Shown: positions 29,422 through 38,445 of the stretch, one piece after another | How the letters are laid out: each line of letters opens with the position of its first letter | How positions within the stretch are numbered: position 1 is the first letter of the stretch | Source of the DNA: Streptomyces sp. SKN60 | Lineage (GTDB): Bacteria > Actinomycetota > Actinomycetes > Streptomycetales > Streptomycetaceae | DNA: 64,000 nt | NCBI RefSeq assembly: GCF_026236535.1 | Contig: NZ_JAHTMW010000007.1 | Coordinates: 124,001 to 188,000, forward strand | Direction of reading: 5' to 3' | Program-made: the position numbers and the translations under genes | Notes under the pieces: generated by a model | The model's database searches: none | What the model was told of the DNA's origin: nothing | What the model saw: only the letters and a program-made list of their open reading frames with translations

Positions 29422-29999
29422 CGTGCGTCTTCGCACGTAGAGGCGGCGCGACCGTACCAAAACGTTCCCTCGCCGTAGCGACGGGCCCGCAGTGGTTCGA
29501 AGCCGTCCGGCCAGCCGAATTCGCCGCCCCGGGTGCTGCGCTCCACGGTGACGAGGGCATCCTCCGCCATCCAGCCCCCCGCGCGCATTGTGAGGAGGAT
29601 CTCGCGAAGATCGGCGTCGGCGACGGCGTAGGGCGGGTCGAGGAAGACCAGGTCGTACGGCTCGGCCGGGGCCGGTCCGGTGACGACCTGCTCGGCCCTG
29701 CCGGTGCGCAGCTCGGCGCCGGGCAGGCCGAGGTTGCGGATGTTGTCGCGGACGGTCTTCGCGGCGCGCGGCTCGGCCTCCACGAGGAGGGTGTGGGCGG
29801 CGCCGCGGGACAGCGCTTCCAGGCCGACGGCGCCGGAGCCCGCGTACAGGTCGGCGACCCGGGCGCCGGCGAGGCCGTGGAAGGACTCCCAGGTGGAGAA
29901 GAGACCTTCCCTCGCGCGGTCGGAGGTGGGCCGGGTGCCGTTGCCCGGGGGCACGGCGAGCCGTCGTCCGCCGGCGGTGCCGGCGATCACGCGGGTCAT
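29418..29999 (-). CDS. rsmD: 16S rRNA (guanine-966-N2)-methyltransferase RsmD
   Basis: The 193-residue methyltransferase has the SAM motif [20 protein letters not shown] and the catalytic FLDPPY motif of N2-guanine enzymes. The N-terminus [19 protein letters not shown] is standard. ATG 29999 is preceded by a GAGGAA site, and an upstream in-frame ATG lies within a palindrome and is less likely. It is the first gene of rsmD-coaD. Confidence 0.94.
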   Translation of the reverse strand: MTRVIAGTAGGRRLAVPPGNGTRPTSDRAREGLFSTWESFHGLAGARVADLYAGSGAVGLEALSRGAAHTLLVEAEPRAAKTVRDNIRNLGLPGAELRTGRAEQVVTGPAPAEPYDLVFLDPPYAVADADLREILLTMRAGGWMAEDALVTVERSTRGGEFGWPDGFEPLRARRYGEGTFWYGRAASTCEDAR

Positions 30000-30015
30000 G
30001 TGGGTTCCTCGTTCT

Positions 30016-30047
30016 CCATAATCCATTGCGCTTGCAATGAATTATGG
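30016..30047. promoter_or_regulatory. AT-rich 32-bp palindrome upstream of rsmD
   Basis: CCATAAT-c-CATTGC-gctt-GCAATG-a-ATTATGG is symmetric over 32 bp apart from one pair and the 4-nt centre. It lies 17-48 nt upstream of the rsmD start and 33 nt past the recG stop. Its AT content is striking in this genome. It resembles TetR- or MarR-type operators more than a GC-rich terminator. Confidence 0.7.
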
Positions 30048-30080
30048 CCGTTCGAGCTGCTCGACGTCAGCCCGCCGACA

Positions 30081-32294
30081 TCAGCCCTTCTCCAGGTACT
30101 CCTCCCGGTCCTTGTCGAGGAGCGCGTCGAGCGCGGTGCGCAGGGCGGGGTGGGCGGTGAGCTCGGGGTCGGCGAGGACGAGGGCGGTGGCCTCCTCGCG
30201 GGCGGCGGCGATGACCTCCTCGTCCTCGATGACGGCGAGGACCCGCAGGGAGGAGCGGACGCCGGACTGGGCCTGGCCGAGGACGTCGCCCTCGCGGCGC
30301 TGTTCGAGGTCGATCCGGGAGAGCTCGAAGCCGTCGAGGGTGGAGGCGACGGCGCCGAGGCGCTGGCGGGCGGGGCTGGCCTCGGGCATCTCGGTGACGA
30401 GGAGGCACAGGCCGGCGGCGGAGCCGCGGCCGACGCGGCCGCGGAGCTGGTGCAGCTGGGAGACACCGAAGCGGTCGGCGTCCATGATCACCATGGCGGT
30501 GGCGTTGGGCACGTTGACGCCGACCTCGATGACGGTGGTGGCGACCAGGACGTCCGCCTCGCCGGCGGCGAAGCGGCGCATGACCTCGTCCTTGTCGTCG
30601 GGGTGCATCCGGCCGTGCAGCACCTCGACGCGGAGTCCGGCGAGCGGCCCGGCGCGCAGCTGCTCGGCGACGTCGAGGACGGCGAGCGGCGGGCGCTTCT
30701 CTGCCTCGTCCTCGGGGGACGCCTTGGCCTTCTTCTTCTGGTCCTCCTCGTCGCCGATCCTCGGGCACACCACGTATCCCTGGTGGCCGGCCTCGACCTC
30801 CTCGCGGACCCGCTCCCAGGCGCGGGCGAGGAAGTGCGGCTTGTCGGCGGCCGGGACGACATGGCTGGCGATCGGGGAGCGGCCGGCGGGCAGCTGGTCG
30901 AGGACGGAGGTCTCCAGGTCGCCGAAGACGGTCATCGCGACCGTACGGGGAATGGGCGTGGCGGTCATGACGAGCAGGTGCGGGGGCTGTTTGCCCTTGC
31001 CGCGCAGGGCGTCGCGCTGTTCGACGCCGAAGCGGTGCTGTTCGTCGACGACGACCAGGCCGAGGTCGTGGAACTGCACCTTGTCCTCGATCAGGGCGTG
31101 GGTGCCGATGACGATCCCGGCCTCGCCGGTGACCAGGTCGAGCAGCGCCTGCCGCCGGGCGGCGGCGCCCATGGAGCCGGTGAGCAGCACGACCTTGGTG
31201 CCCTGGTCGGCGCCGCCGAGCATGCCTCCCTCGGCGAGGTCGCCCATCATCTCGGTGATCGAGCGGTGGTGCTGCTGGGCGAGCACCTCGGTGGGGGCGA
31301 GCATGGCGGCCTGTCCCCCGGCGTCGACGACGGCGAGCATGGCGCGCAGCGCGACCATGGTCTTGCCGGAGCCGACCTCGCCCTGGAGGAGGCGGTGCAT
31401 AGGGTGCTCGGTGGCGAGGTCGTCGAAGATCTCCGCGGACACCTTCTGCTGGCCGTCGGTGAGGGTGAAGGGGAGGCGGGCGTCGAAGGCGGTGAGGAGG
31501 CCGTCGGGGGCGGGGCGACGGGCGACGGCGGCGAGCTGGGTGTCGGCGTGCCGGCGGCGGGCCAGGGCGACCTGGAGGACGAAGGCCTCGTCCCACTTGA
31601 GGCGGTCGCGGGCGTCGGCGATGTCGGCCTTGGTGTGCGGCCGGTGGATCTTCATCAGCGCGTCGGGCAGGTCGGTGAGGCCGCGGCCCTCGCGCAGGGC
31701 GGGCGGCAGCGGGTCGACGAGGCCCTCCCAGGCGGTGGCGGCCATGGAGTCGAGGGCGATGCCGACGGACTGCTCGATGGTCCAGGACTCCAGCTGCTTG
31801 CAGGCCGGGTAGATGGGCAGCAGTTCGCTCGCGAAGGCCTTGACGGTCTCGGTGTCGCTGTCGGCGTCGAGCAGCTTGTACTCGGGGTGGGCGAGCTGGA
31901 GGCGCCGGTTGAACATGCCGACCTTGCCGGCGAACATGGCGCGCCGGCCGGGCAGCAGTTCCTTCTGGTGGAAGTGGACGGTGCGGCCGAAGAAGACCAG
32001 CTGCATCCGGCCGCTGCCGTCGGTGATGGTGACCTCCAGGCGCTGGCCCTTGCCGCGGCCGCCCCGGTTGAAGGTGTGCACGCGCGCGTCGGCGACCTGG
32101 GCGACCACGGTGACGTGCTCGTCCAGCGGGAGGTCGGCGAGCGCGGTCAGCTCGCCGCGCTCGGCGTACCGCCGCGGGTAGTGGTGCAGCAGGTCGCCGA
32201 CCGTGTGCAGGTCCAGGTGCTCGGCCATCACCTTGGCGGTGGCGGCGCCGAGCAGTTTCTTGAGGGGTTCGTCGAGCGCGGGCACGTGGTCCAT
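30081..32294 (-). CDS. recG: ATP-dependent DNA helicase RecG
   Basis: The roughly 737-residue helicase reverses stalled forks and processes recombination intermediates. It has the wedge/OB domain in the first 200 residues (HHYPRRYAERGE, VTITDGSGRM), Walker A GEVGSGKT, DEQHRFGV as motif II, TATPIPRT, and HQLRGRVGRG near the end of the helicase core. The C-terminal helical TRG-like region is present. Start is uncertain between ATG 32294 (MDHVPALDEPL) and GTG 32309; neither has a strong ribosome-binding site. The DAK2 gene ends 50 nt upstream, so co-transcription is likely. Confidence 0.95.
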   Translation of the reverse strand: MDHVPALDEPLKKLLGAATAKVMAEHLDLHTVGDLLHHYPRRYAERGELTALADLPLDEHVTVVAQVADARVHTFNRGGRGKGQRLEVTITDGSGRMQLVFFGRTVHFHQKELLPGRRAMFAGKVGMFNRRLQLAHPEYKLLDADSDTETVKAFASELLPIYPACKQLESWTIEQSVGIALDSMAATAWEGLVDPLPPALREGRGLTDLPDALMKIHRPHTKADIADARDRLKWDEAFVLQVALARRRHADTQLAAVARRPAPDGLLTAFDARLPFTLTDGQQKVSAEIFDDLATEHPMHRLLQGEVGSGKTMVALRAMLAVVDAGGQAAMLAPTEVLAQQHHRSITEMMGDLAEGGMLGGADQGTKVVLLTGSMGAAARRQALLDLVTGEAGIVIGTHALIEDKVQFHDLGLVVVDEQHRFGVEQRDALRGKGKQPPHLLVMTATPIPRTVAMTVFGDLETSVLDQLPAGRSPIASHVVPAADKPHFLARAWERVREEVEAGHQGYVVCPRIGDEEDQKKKAKASPEDEAEKRPPLAVLDVAEQLRAGPLAGLRVEVLHGRMHPDDKDEVMRRFAAGEADVLVATTVIEVGVNVPNATAMVIMDADRFGVSQLHQLRGRVGRGSAAGLCLLVTEMPEASPARQRLGAVASTLDGFELSRIDLEQRREGDVLGQAQSGVRSSLRVLAVIEDEEVIAAAREEATALVLADPELTAHPALRTALDALLDKDREEYLEKG

Positions 32295-32345
32295 TGCACA
32301 CCACGGCACTGACAGAAGTCGCGCCCCTCGGTCCCGTAATGCGGG

Positions 32346-33917
32346 CTATTCGACGCCGATGAGCAGCGGGGGCGCTCCCTCGCCGGCGTGGTAGACGGTG
32401 GTGTCGACGGCCAAGTAGGTGGTGCGGACGTGCCGTTCGAGGGTGTCGGCGAGGTCGTCGGGGGTGTCGGCGGCGACGACCACGGTGACGAGTTCGCCGC
32501 CGGCGGAGAGCATCCGGTCGAGGACGGTGACGGCGGTGGCGGTGAGGTCCCGGCCGATGACGGCGACGTCGCCCTCGATGAGGCCGAGGACGTCGCCGGC
32601 CTGGCAGACGCCTGCGGAGGTGAAGGACTGGCGTGCGGCGACGCCGAGTTCGGCGTAGCGGGTGGCACCGGCGGCGGCGGTCATGGCGACGACGTCCTCG
32701 TCGAAGCGCCGCTCGGGTTCGTGGACGGCGAGCGCGGCGATGCCCTGGACGGCGGCGCGGGTGGGGATGAGGGCGACCCGGATGCCCTCGCGGCGGGCGT
32801 GCTCGGCGGCCTCGGCGGCGATCTCGCGCAGCTCGGTGTCGTTGGGGAGCAGCACGATCTCGCGGGCGTGGGCGCGCCGGATGGCCTCGGTGAGCTCGGC
32901 GGCGGTGGGGGTCTCGCCGGGGCGGGCGACCAGGGTGGTGGCGCCGGCCTCGGTGCACAGCCCGGCCAGGCCCTCGCCGGGCAGGACGGCGACGACGGCC
33001 CGCTCGGCGGGTTCGGGGCGGCTCTCGAAGTGGGTGACGCGGATCCGGTACGGGCGTCCCGCCTCGACGCCGGCCTCGACGGCGGCGCCGGCGTCGTCGA
33101 CGTGGACGTGCACGTTCCACAGCCCGTCGCCGCCGACGACGACCAGGGACTCCCCCAGGGCGTCGAGCCGGCCGCGGAGCCGGTCCACGGCCTCGTCCCC
33201 GGCCTCCAGGAGGTAGATGACCTCGTAGGCGGGGCCGGTGCCGGCGGCGCAGTCGACGGCGAGCGTCGGGTGGTGGTGCCAGGCGGGTTCGGCGGGCCGG
33301 TCGGCGGCCTCGCCGGTCAGGGTCTCCAGGAGGGCGCCGAGGACGGCGACCAGACCGGCTCCGCCGGCGTCCACGACGCCGGCCCGGCGCAGCGCGTCGA
33401 GCTGTCCCGGGGTGGCGTCGAGGGCGGCGCGGGCCCCCTCGTAGGCCCGTTCCGCAACGGTGACGAGATCCCCGCCCGCGGCGCAGGCGCCGGCCGCCGC
33501 GTCGGCGACGGTGAGGAGGGTGCCCTCGACGGGGTGGGCGACGGCCTGGCGGGCCTGGCCGGCGGCGTTCGCGAGGGCGCGGGCGAGGTGGTCGCCGTCG
33601 GCGCCCTCGGCGAGGACCACGGCCATGCCGCGGAGCAGCTGGGAGAGGATCGTGCCGGAGTTGCCGCGGGCGCCGAGCAGGGCGCCGTGCGCCATGATCC
33701 GTATGATCTCCGCCACGTCGGCGGCCGCGTCGGCGGCGTCCACGGCGCGGGCGGCGGACTCCACCGTCAGATAGAGGTTGGTGCCGGTGTCCCCGTCGGC
33801 GACGGGATAGACGTTGATGGCGTCGATCTCCGCGCGCTCTCTCCCGAGCGCCGCAAGGGCTCCCGCGCACCAGGATCGGACCGTCTCGGCGTCGAGGGTC
33901 TGCGGAGCTCGCGGCAA
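32346..33917 (-). CDS. DAK2/DegV-type protein (FakA/YloV-like)
   Basis: The 523-residue protein has an N-terminal DhaL-type kinase domain. It shows NVYPVADGDTGTNL with the metal/ATP-binding acidic residues, and GARGNSGTILSQLLRG. A C-terminal FakA-type region follows. FakA phosphorylates fatty acids held by FakB/DegV proteins for phospholipid synthesis in firmicutes. Whether this actinobacterial homologue does so is unknown; no degV/fakB is nearby. It precedes recG in the same orientation, as yloV does in many bacteria. It is divergent from rpmB. Confidence 0.88.
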   Translation of the reverse strand: MPRAPQTLDAETVRSWCAGALAALGRERAEIDAINVYPVADGDTGTNLYLTVESAARAVDAADAAADVAEIIRIMAHGALLGARGNSGTILSQLLRGMAVVLAEGADGDHLARALANAAGQARQAVAHPVEGTLLTVADAAAGACAAGGDLVTVAERAYEGARAALDATPGQLDALRRAGVVDAGGAGLVAVLGALLETLTGEAADRPAEPAWHHHPTLAVDCAAGTGPAYEVIYLLEAGDEAVDRLRGRLDALGESLVVVGGDGLWNVHVHVDDAGAAVEAGVEAGRPYRIRVTHFESRPEPAERAVVAVLPGEGLAGLCTEAGATTLVARPGETPTAAELTEAIRRAHAREIVLLPNDTELREIAAEAAEHARREGIRVALIPTRAAVQGIAALAVHEPERRFDEDVVAMTAAAGATRYAELGVAARQSFTSAGVCQAGDVLGLIEGDVAVIGRDLTATAVTVLDRMLSAGGELVTVVVAADTPDDLADTLERHVRTTYLAVDTTVYHAGEGAPPLLIGVE

Positions 33918-34041
33918 CGGGTGGTCCTCCTGTGCTTCGCGGTGGGTTCACCGCAGGGTAGACCGGCGTCCGCCCGGAGCCGGGGCCGGGGGCGGGGGCC
34001 GGGCGGGCCGTGGTAGTTTCGTTCCACCGAAGCATCCGTTG

Positions 34042-34144
34042 TATGCTGCTTCGGTTGCCCGGCACTGACCGGGCCATTCCCCGGCAAGCCACTTCAGATC
34101 CCTGATCCGATTCCGGTGCGCCGGTTTCACTGTAAATCTGAAGT
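34042..34144 (+). promoter_or_regulatory. rpmB: rpmB promoter and structured 5' leader
   Basis: A TATGCT -10-like hexamer (34042-34047) lies in a dyad (34027-34034 with 34047-34054). A 6-bp hairpin (34057-34062 with 34069-34074) follows. A 9-bp stem (34091-34099 with 34136-34144) encloses an inner 4-bp hairpin and ends immediately before the TTGGAG ribosome-binding site. The arrangement would allow translational control by the gene product, but this is inference. Confidence 0.45.
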
Positions 34145-34158
34145 CTTTGGAGTGACCC

Positions 34159-34344
34159 GTGGCTGCCAACTGCGACGTCTGCGGCAAGGGGCCGGGCTTC
34201 GGCAACAACATTTCGCACTCGCACCGCCGTACGTCTCGTCGCTGGAACCCGAACATCCAGCGTGTGCGTGCCGTGGTCGGTCGGACGCCGAAGCGGCTCA
34301 ACGTCTGCACCTCGTGCATCAAGGCCGGCAAGGTCTCGCGCTAA
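34159..34344 (+). CDS. rpmB: 50S ribosomal protein L28, zinc-binding form
   Basis: The 61-residue protein carries CDVC (5-8) and CTSC (50-53), the four-cysteine zinc version. Streptomyces also encode cysteine-free L28 paralogues under Zur control for zinc starvation; this is the zinc-replete form. The start is GTG 34159 with GGAG upstream. It is monocistronic and divergent from the DAK2-recG unit, which is the usual neighbour arrangement. Confidence 0.97.
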   Translation: MAANCDVCGKGPGFGNNISHSHRRTSRRWNPNIQRVRAVVGRTPKRLNVCTSCIKAGKVSR

Positions 34345-34385
34345 TCGCGACGTCGTGTCGTAGCGCAGCCCCTGCGGTTGCCTTG

Positions 34386-34418
34386 AAAGGCCGGTTCACC
34401 TCGGTGAACCGGCCTTTT
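34386..34418 (+). terminator. rpmB rho-independent terminator
   Basis: Perfect 15-bp arms 34386-34400 and 34403-34417 end in a TTTT run. This is one of the most canonical terminators in the window. Confidence 0.9.
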
Positions 34419-34465
34419 GCCTTGCCCGGAAACGGCCGGCCCGGAAACAGTCCGGCGGGCGACGG

Positions 34466-35269
34466 CTAGCGGCGCAGTCGCCAGGCGTGGTCGACCGGGC
34501 CGATGCCCGCGCCGAGCGCGAATCCGGCGGCGATGGCGCCCGTGACGTACGCCTTGGCCTGCCGTACGGCCTCCGGGACCGTGAGGCCCTTCGCGAGGCC
34601 CGAGGCGACCGCGGAGGCGAGCGTGCAGCCGGTGCCGTGGGTGTGCCGGTTGTCGTACCGGGGGGCGCGCAGCCAGTGCTCCTCGGTGCCGTCGGTGAGC
34701 AGGTCCACGGCCTCCGGGGCGGCTCCGGGCAGGTGTCCGCCCTTGATCAGGGCCCAGCGCGGCCCGTACCCGAGGATCGCGTCGGCCGCCCGCCGCATGC
34801 CGGCCTCGTCCTCGACCTCGATGCCCGTGAGCTGCGCCACCTCGTCCAGGTTGGGCGTGGCGACGGTCGCGACGGGCAACAGCTTCGTACGGACGGAGTC
34901 CAGGGCGGAGGCGGCGAGCAGGGAGTCGCCGTGCTTGGAGACGCCGACCGGGTCGACGACGACGGGGGCGCCCACGGGGGCGAGCAGTTCGGCCACGGTC
35001 TCCACGAGCGCCGCCGACGCCAGCATGCCGGTCTTGACGGCCTGGACGCCGATGTCGTCCACCACGGCCCGGTACTGGGCCCGTACGGCCTCCTCGGGCA
35101 GCTCCCAGGCGCCCTGGACGCCCAGCGAGTTCTGGGCGGTCACGGCGGTGATCACGCTCATGCCGTGGACGCCGAGCGCGAGCATGGTCTTCAGGTCGGC
35201 CTGGATGCCCGCGCCGCCGCCGGAGTCCGATCCGGCGACGGTGAGCACCAGGGGCGGCCGGGAGGTCAC
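34466..35269 (-). CDS. thiD: Hydroxymethylpyrimidine/phosphomethylpyrimidine kinase
   Basis: The 267-residue ribokinase-family enzyme phosphorylates HMP twice for thiamine synthesis. It has the start motif [18 protein letters not shown], the phosphate-binding [11 protein letters not shown] motif, and the middle segment [12 protein letters not shown]. Its GTG (35267-35269) overlaps the thiL stop codon as GTGA, so it is translationally coupled to thiL. No TPP riboswitch was recognised upstream of the pair. Confidence 0.95.
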   Translation of the reverse strand: MTSRPPLVLTVAGSDSGGGAGIQADLKTMLALGVHGMSVITAVTAQNSLGVQGAWELPEEAVRAQYRAVVDDIGVQAVKTGMLASAALVETVAELLAPVGAPVVVDPVGVSKHGDSLLAASALDSVRTKLLPVATVATPNLDEVAQLTGIEVEDEAGMRRAADAILGYGPRWALIKGGHLPGAAPEAVDLLTDGTEEHWLRAPRYDNRHTHGTGCTLASAVASGLAKGLTVPEAVRQAKAYVTGAIAAGFALGAGIGPVDHAWRLRR

Positions 35270-36228
35270 TCGGTCTCCCCGAAGTGGTCCCAGCCCCCCG
35301 TGCTGTGCCAGGGGGCGCCGTCGACGGTGACCTGGGGCAGCGCGGAGGGGTTGAGGACCTCGCCGATGACCTTCCAGCGGGCGGGCAGCTTCACGTCCGG
35401 CGGGAAGGTGGCGACGATCGCGTGGTCCTCTCCCCCGGTGAGCACCCACTGCAGCGGGTCGACGCCGACGGCCTGGCCGATGTCGTTCATCTGGCTGGGG
35501 ATGTCGATGAGGCCGGAGCGCAGGTCGATGCGGACCTTGCTGGCCTCGGCGATGTGCCCGAGGTCGGCGATCAGGCCGTCGCTGACGTCGCACATGGCGG
35601 TGGCGCCGAGGCCGGCCGCGGCGGGGCCCGCGTGGTACGGCGGCTCGGGGCGGCGGTGGGCCTCGACGAAGGCGCGCGGGGAGCGGAAGCCGCGGGAGAG
35701 CACCGCGTAGCCGGCGGCGGACCAGCCGAGCCAGCCGGTGTAGGCGACCACGTCGCCGGGCTTGGCGCCCCCGCGGATGACCGGGTCGTGGTTGCGCAGG
35801 TCGCCGAGGGCGGTGATGGAGACCATGATCGTGTCGCCGCGGACCACGTCGCCGCCGACCACGGCGGCACCGGCGACCTGACATTCGTCGCGCAGTCCGT
35901 CCATGAGTTCGGTGGTCCAGGTGACCGGGAGCTCGGCGGGTACGACGAGGCCGAGGAGCAGCGCGGTGGGCACGGCGCCCATGGCGGCGATGTCGGCGAG
36001 GTTCTGCGCGGCGGCCTTGCGGCCGACGTCGTAGGCCGTGGACCAGTCGCGGCGGAAGTGGCGTCCTTCGAGCAGGATGTCCGTGCTGGCCACCACCCGC
36101 CGGTCGGGGGCGGAGACGACCGCGGCGTCGTCGCCGGGCCCGATCCGCACCGCCGGGGTGGAGGTGAGCCGGGAGGTCAGCTCCCTGATGAGCCCGAACT
36201 CGCCGAGCTCTCCGACTGTGCCCTTCAC
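35266..36228 (-). CDS. thiL: Thiamine-monophosphate kinase
   Basis: The 320-residue enzyme converts thiamine phosphate to thiamine diphosphate. It contains [40 protein letters not shown] and [15 protein letters not shown], all family markers. The start is GTG 36228. It is first in thiL-thiD and divergent from the RAM-domain gene. Two TTGACGGT repeats lie 90-110 nt upstream. Confidence 0.96.
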   Translation of the reverse strand: MKGTVGELGEFGLIRELTSRLTSTPAVRIGPGDDAAVVSAPDRRVVASTDILLEGRHFRRDWSTAYDVGRKAAAQNLADIAAMGAVPTALLLGLVVPAELPVTWTTELMDGLRDECQVAGAAVVGGDVVRGDTIMVSITALGDLRNHDPVIRGGAKPGDVVAYTGWLGWSAAGYAVLSRGFRSPRAFVEAHRRPEPPYHAGPAAAGLGATAMCDVSDGLIADLGHIAEASKVRIDLRSGLIDIPSQMNDIGQAVGVDPLQWVLTGGEDHAIVATFPPDVKLPARWKVIGEVLNPSALPQVTVDGAPWHSTGGWDHFGETE

Positions 36229-36315
36229 CGCGATTCACCTCGTGTCGTCGTGCCGGCCGCCGCGCCGCCGTGCCGCTCCTCGCCGTGCGGGTCGCGGGCC
36301 GTCACCGTGCCGGAT

Positions 36316-36335
36316 ACCGTCAAGTAGACCGTCAA
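36316..36335 (-). repeat. Two direct TTGACGGT repeats upstream of thiL
   Basis: Read leftward, TTGACGGT occurs at 36328-36335 and 36316-36323, with a 12-nt period, in the thiL upstream region. It may supply a -35 element or be an activator site. Confidence 0.4.
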
Positions 36336-36461
36336 CTTCTCATGTGCGTACGCCACCCCGCGTGCGCCTCCGAGCCCGGAGGTCTCCCCGCGGCCCGCGG
36401 CGACGCGGTACCGTGGCGTCTCTTTCTCCCACAAGATCCTCGTGGCCGCCCTGGAGGTTCC

Positions 36462-36695
36462 GTGGTTCAGGCGTACATCCTTATTCAGACCGAGGTGGGC
36501 AAGGCGACGACCGTCGCCGAGACCATCGCCAAGATTCCTGGAGTGATCCAGGCGGAGGACGTGACCGGTCCCTATGACGTGATCGTGCGGGCCGAGGCCG
36601 ACACCGTGGACGCGCTCGGGCGCATGGTGGTCGCCAAGGTCCAGCAAGTGGAAGGCATCACGCGCACCCTCACCTGCCCGGTCGTGCATATCTAG
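36462..36695 (+). CDS. Stand-alone Lrp/AsnC ligand-binding (RAM) domain protein
   Basis: The 77-residue protein corresponds to the C-terminal effector domain of Lrp/AsnC regulators, without a helix-turn-helix. The pattern VQAYILIQTEVGKATTVAETIAKIPGV then AEDVTGPYDVIVRAEADTVDALGR is the RAM beta-alpha-beta fold. Such proteins form oligomers that bind amino acids or modulate full-length Lrp proteins. GTG 36462 follows a GGAGG site. The next gene starts 20 nt later. Confidence 0.88.
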   Translation: MVQAYILIQTEVGKATTVAETIAKIPGVIQAEDVTGPYDVIVRAEADTVDALGRMVVAKVQQVEGITRTLTCPVVHI

Positions 36696-36715
36696 CCCCC
36701 GTCTACCCTTGGCCG

Positions 36716-37198
36716 GTGATGTCTTCCCACCGGCCTTTCGGCCTGCCCGCCTTCGCCGCCGCGGCCACGCTGCTGCTGGCCGCCACCGGCTGTTCCGCGT
36801 CGGACGCGAAGGCGTCGGTGCCGGTTCCCGGTCCGCCGGCGGCCGAGGCCGCCGTCTGCCGTGCGCTCGCGAAGGAGCTGCCCGGCACCGTGGCCGGTCT
36901 GGCGCGGACCGGGACCGAGCCGGAGTCCGAGCTGACCGCCGCGTGGGGGGATGCGGCGATCGTACTGCGCTGCGGGGTCCCCCGGCCCGAAAAGATGAAC
37001 GATCCACAGGCACAGGGGATCGACGCGAACGGCGTGAACTGGCTGTTCGAGCCGCGCGCGGGCGACGGGCCGCGCTTCACCACCACGTACCGCAAGGCGT
37101 ATGTGGAGGTGACGCTCGACGCGCGCTACGCGCATGACGTCGGCCCGCTGGTGGACCTGGCCGAGCCGGTGAAGAAGGCCGTGCCCCCCAGCCTCTGA
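36716..37198 (+). CDS. DUF3515 putative lipoprotein
   Basis: The 160-residue protein has a signal peptide with hydrophobic core AAAATLLLAATG and a cysteine at about 26 (TGC), fitting a lipobox of moderate quality. The mature part resembles DUF3515 proteins, found beside ddl in actinobacteria; function unknown. GTG 36716 and ATG 36719 are adjacent possible starts. It follows the RAM-domain gene by 20 nt and converges on ddl with a 27-nt gap. Confidence 0.82.
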   Translation: MMSSHRPFGLPAFAAAATLLLAATGCSASDAKASVPVPGPPAAEAAVCRALAKELPGTVAGLARTGTEPESELTAAWGDAAIVLRCGVPRPEKMNDPQAQGIDANGVNWLFEPRAGDGPRFTTTYRKAYVEVTLDARYAHDVGPLVDLAEPVKKAVPPSL

Positions 37199-37225
37199 GA
37201 GACCGGGGGGGCCGGATGAGGGCGG

Positions 37226-38365
37226 CTAGCGCAGGCCGGTGGAGCGGTTGAGCGCGGCCTGGATGAGCCGGTCGACGAGCTCCGGGTAGCTGACGCCGCT
37301 CTCCTGCCACATCCGCGGGTACATCGAGATGGGCGTGAAGCCGGGCATGGTGTTGATCTCGTTGATGACGAAGCCGCCGTCCTCGGTGAGGAAGAAGTCG
37401 GCGCGCACCAGGCCCTCGCAGGACACGGACTCGTAGGCGAGGACCGCGAGCCGCTGCACCTCGGCGGTGGCCTCGTCGCCGATCGGCGCGGGCACCAGGC
37501 CGGAGGCCGAGTCGATGTACTTGGCCTCGAAGTCGTAGAAGTCGTGGTTCGTGACCGGCGGGATCTCGGCGGGCACGCTGGCGCGCGGGCCGTCCTCGAA
37601 CTCCAGGACGCCGCACTCGATCTCGCGGCCGCGCAGCAGCGCCTCCACGATGATCTTCGGGTCGTGGCGGCGGGCCTCCTCGACGGCCTCGTCCAGGCCG
37701 GAGAGGTCGTCGACCTTGGTGATGCCGACGGACGAGCCGCCGCGGGCCGGCTTCACGAAGAGCGGCCAGCCGTGGTCGGCGGCGAACTCCACGATCTTCT
37801 TGCGGGCGGCGGCCGGGTTCTGCTCCCACTCGCGCGGGCGGATCACCTCGTACGGGCCGACCGGCAGGCCGAAGGAGACGAAGACCCGCTTCATGTACTC
37901 CTTGTCCTGGCCGACGGCGGAGGCGAGGACGCCGGCGCCGACGTACGGGATGCCGGAGAGCTCCAGGAGGCCCTGGAGGGTGCCGTCCTCGCCGTACGGA
38001 CCGTGCAGCACGGGGAACACGACGTCGACCTCGCCGAGCGCCTGCGGCAGCGCGCCGGGCTCGTTGAGAACCACCTCGCGGCTGGCCGGGTCGACGGGCA
38101 GCACGACGCCGCCGGTGACGGACTCGGCGAGTTCGGCGACGTCCGGCAGGGCGCGGTCGCTGATGGCCATCCGCTCGGGGGCGTCGGCGGTCAGCGCCCA
38201 GCGGCCCTCGCGGGTGATGCCGATGGGCAGCACGTCGTACTTGTCCCGGTCGATGGCGCGCAGGACGGCACCGGCGGTGACGACGGAGATGGCGTGCTCG
38301 GAGCTGCGTCCGCCGAAGACGACGGCCACGCGCGGCTTGCGGGGGCTCTGGGTGTTCTCGCTCAT
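37226..38365 (-). CDS. ddl: D-alanine--D-alanine ligase
   Basis: The 379-residue ATP-grasp enzyme forms the D-Ala-D-Ala peptidoglycan dipeptide. It begins VAVVFGGRSSEHAISVVTA, has HGPYGEDGTLQGLLELSG, the ATP-grasp loop KPARGGSSVGI, and the metal-binding INEINTMPGFTPISMYP. The omega-loop region EAKYID fits D-Ala-D-Ala specificity (Tyr rather than the His seen in VanA-type D-Ala-D-Lac ligases), though I cannot align it fully. It lies downstream of gpsA-plsC in the usual order plsC-gpsA-ddl, 80 nt from gpsA. Confidence 0.95.
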   Translation of the reverse strand: MSENTQSPRKPRVAVVFGGRSSEHAISVVTAGAVLRAIDRDKYDVLPIGITREGRWALTADAPERMAISDRALPDVAELAESVTGGVVLPVDPASREVVLNEPGALPQALGEVDVVFPVLHGPYGEDGTLQGLLELSGIPYVGAGVLASAVGQDKEYMKRVFVSFGLPVGPYEVIRPREWEQNPAAARKKIVEFAADHGWPLFVKPARGGSSVGITKVDDLSGLDEAVEEARRHDPKIIVEALLRGREIECGVLEFEDGPRASVPAEIPPVTNHDFYDFEAKYIDSASGLVPAPIGDEATAEVQRLAVLAYESVSCEGLVRADFFLTEDGGFVINEINTMPGFTPISMYPRMWQESGVSYPELVDRLIQAALNRSTGLR

Positions 38366-38445
38366 ATCGCGATGAGCGTACCTTGCGGCGTCCGAACTGC
38401 TTAAGCCCCGCGGCCGCCGCGCGCGTACGGCTCAAGAGGGCGTGC

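Noticed and set aside
35266..36461. TPP riboswitch for thiLD
   Set aside because: I looked for the conserved CUGAGA core and found none upstream of thiL.
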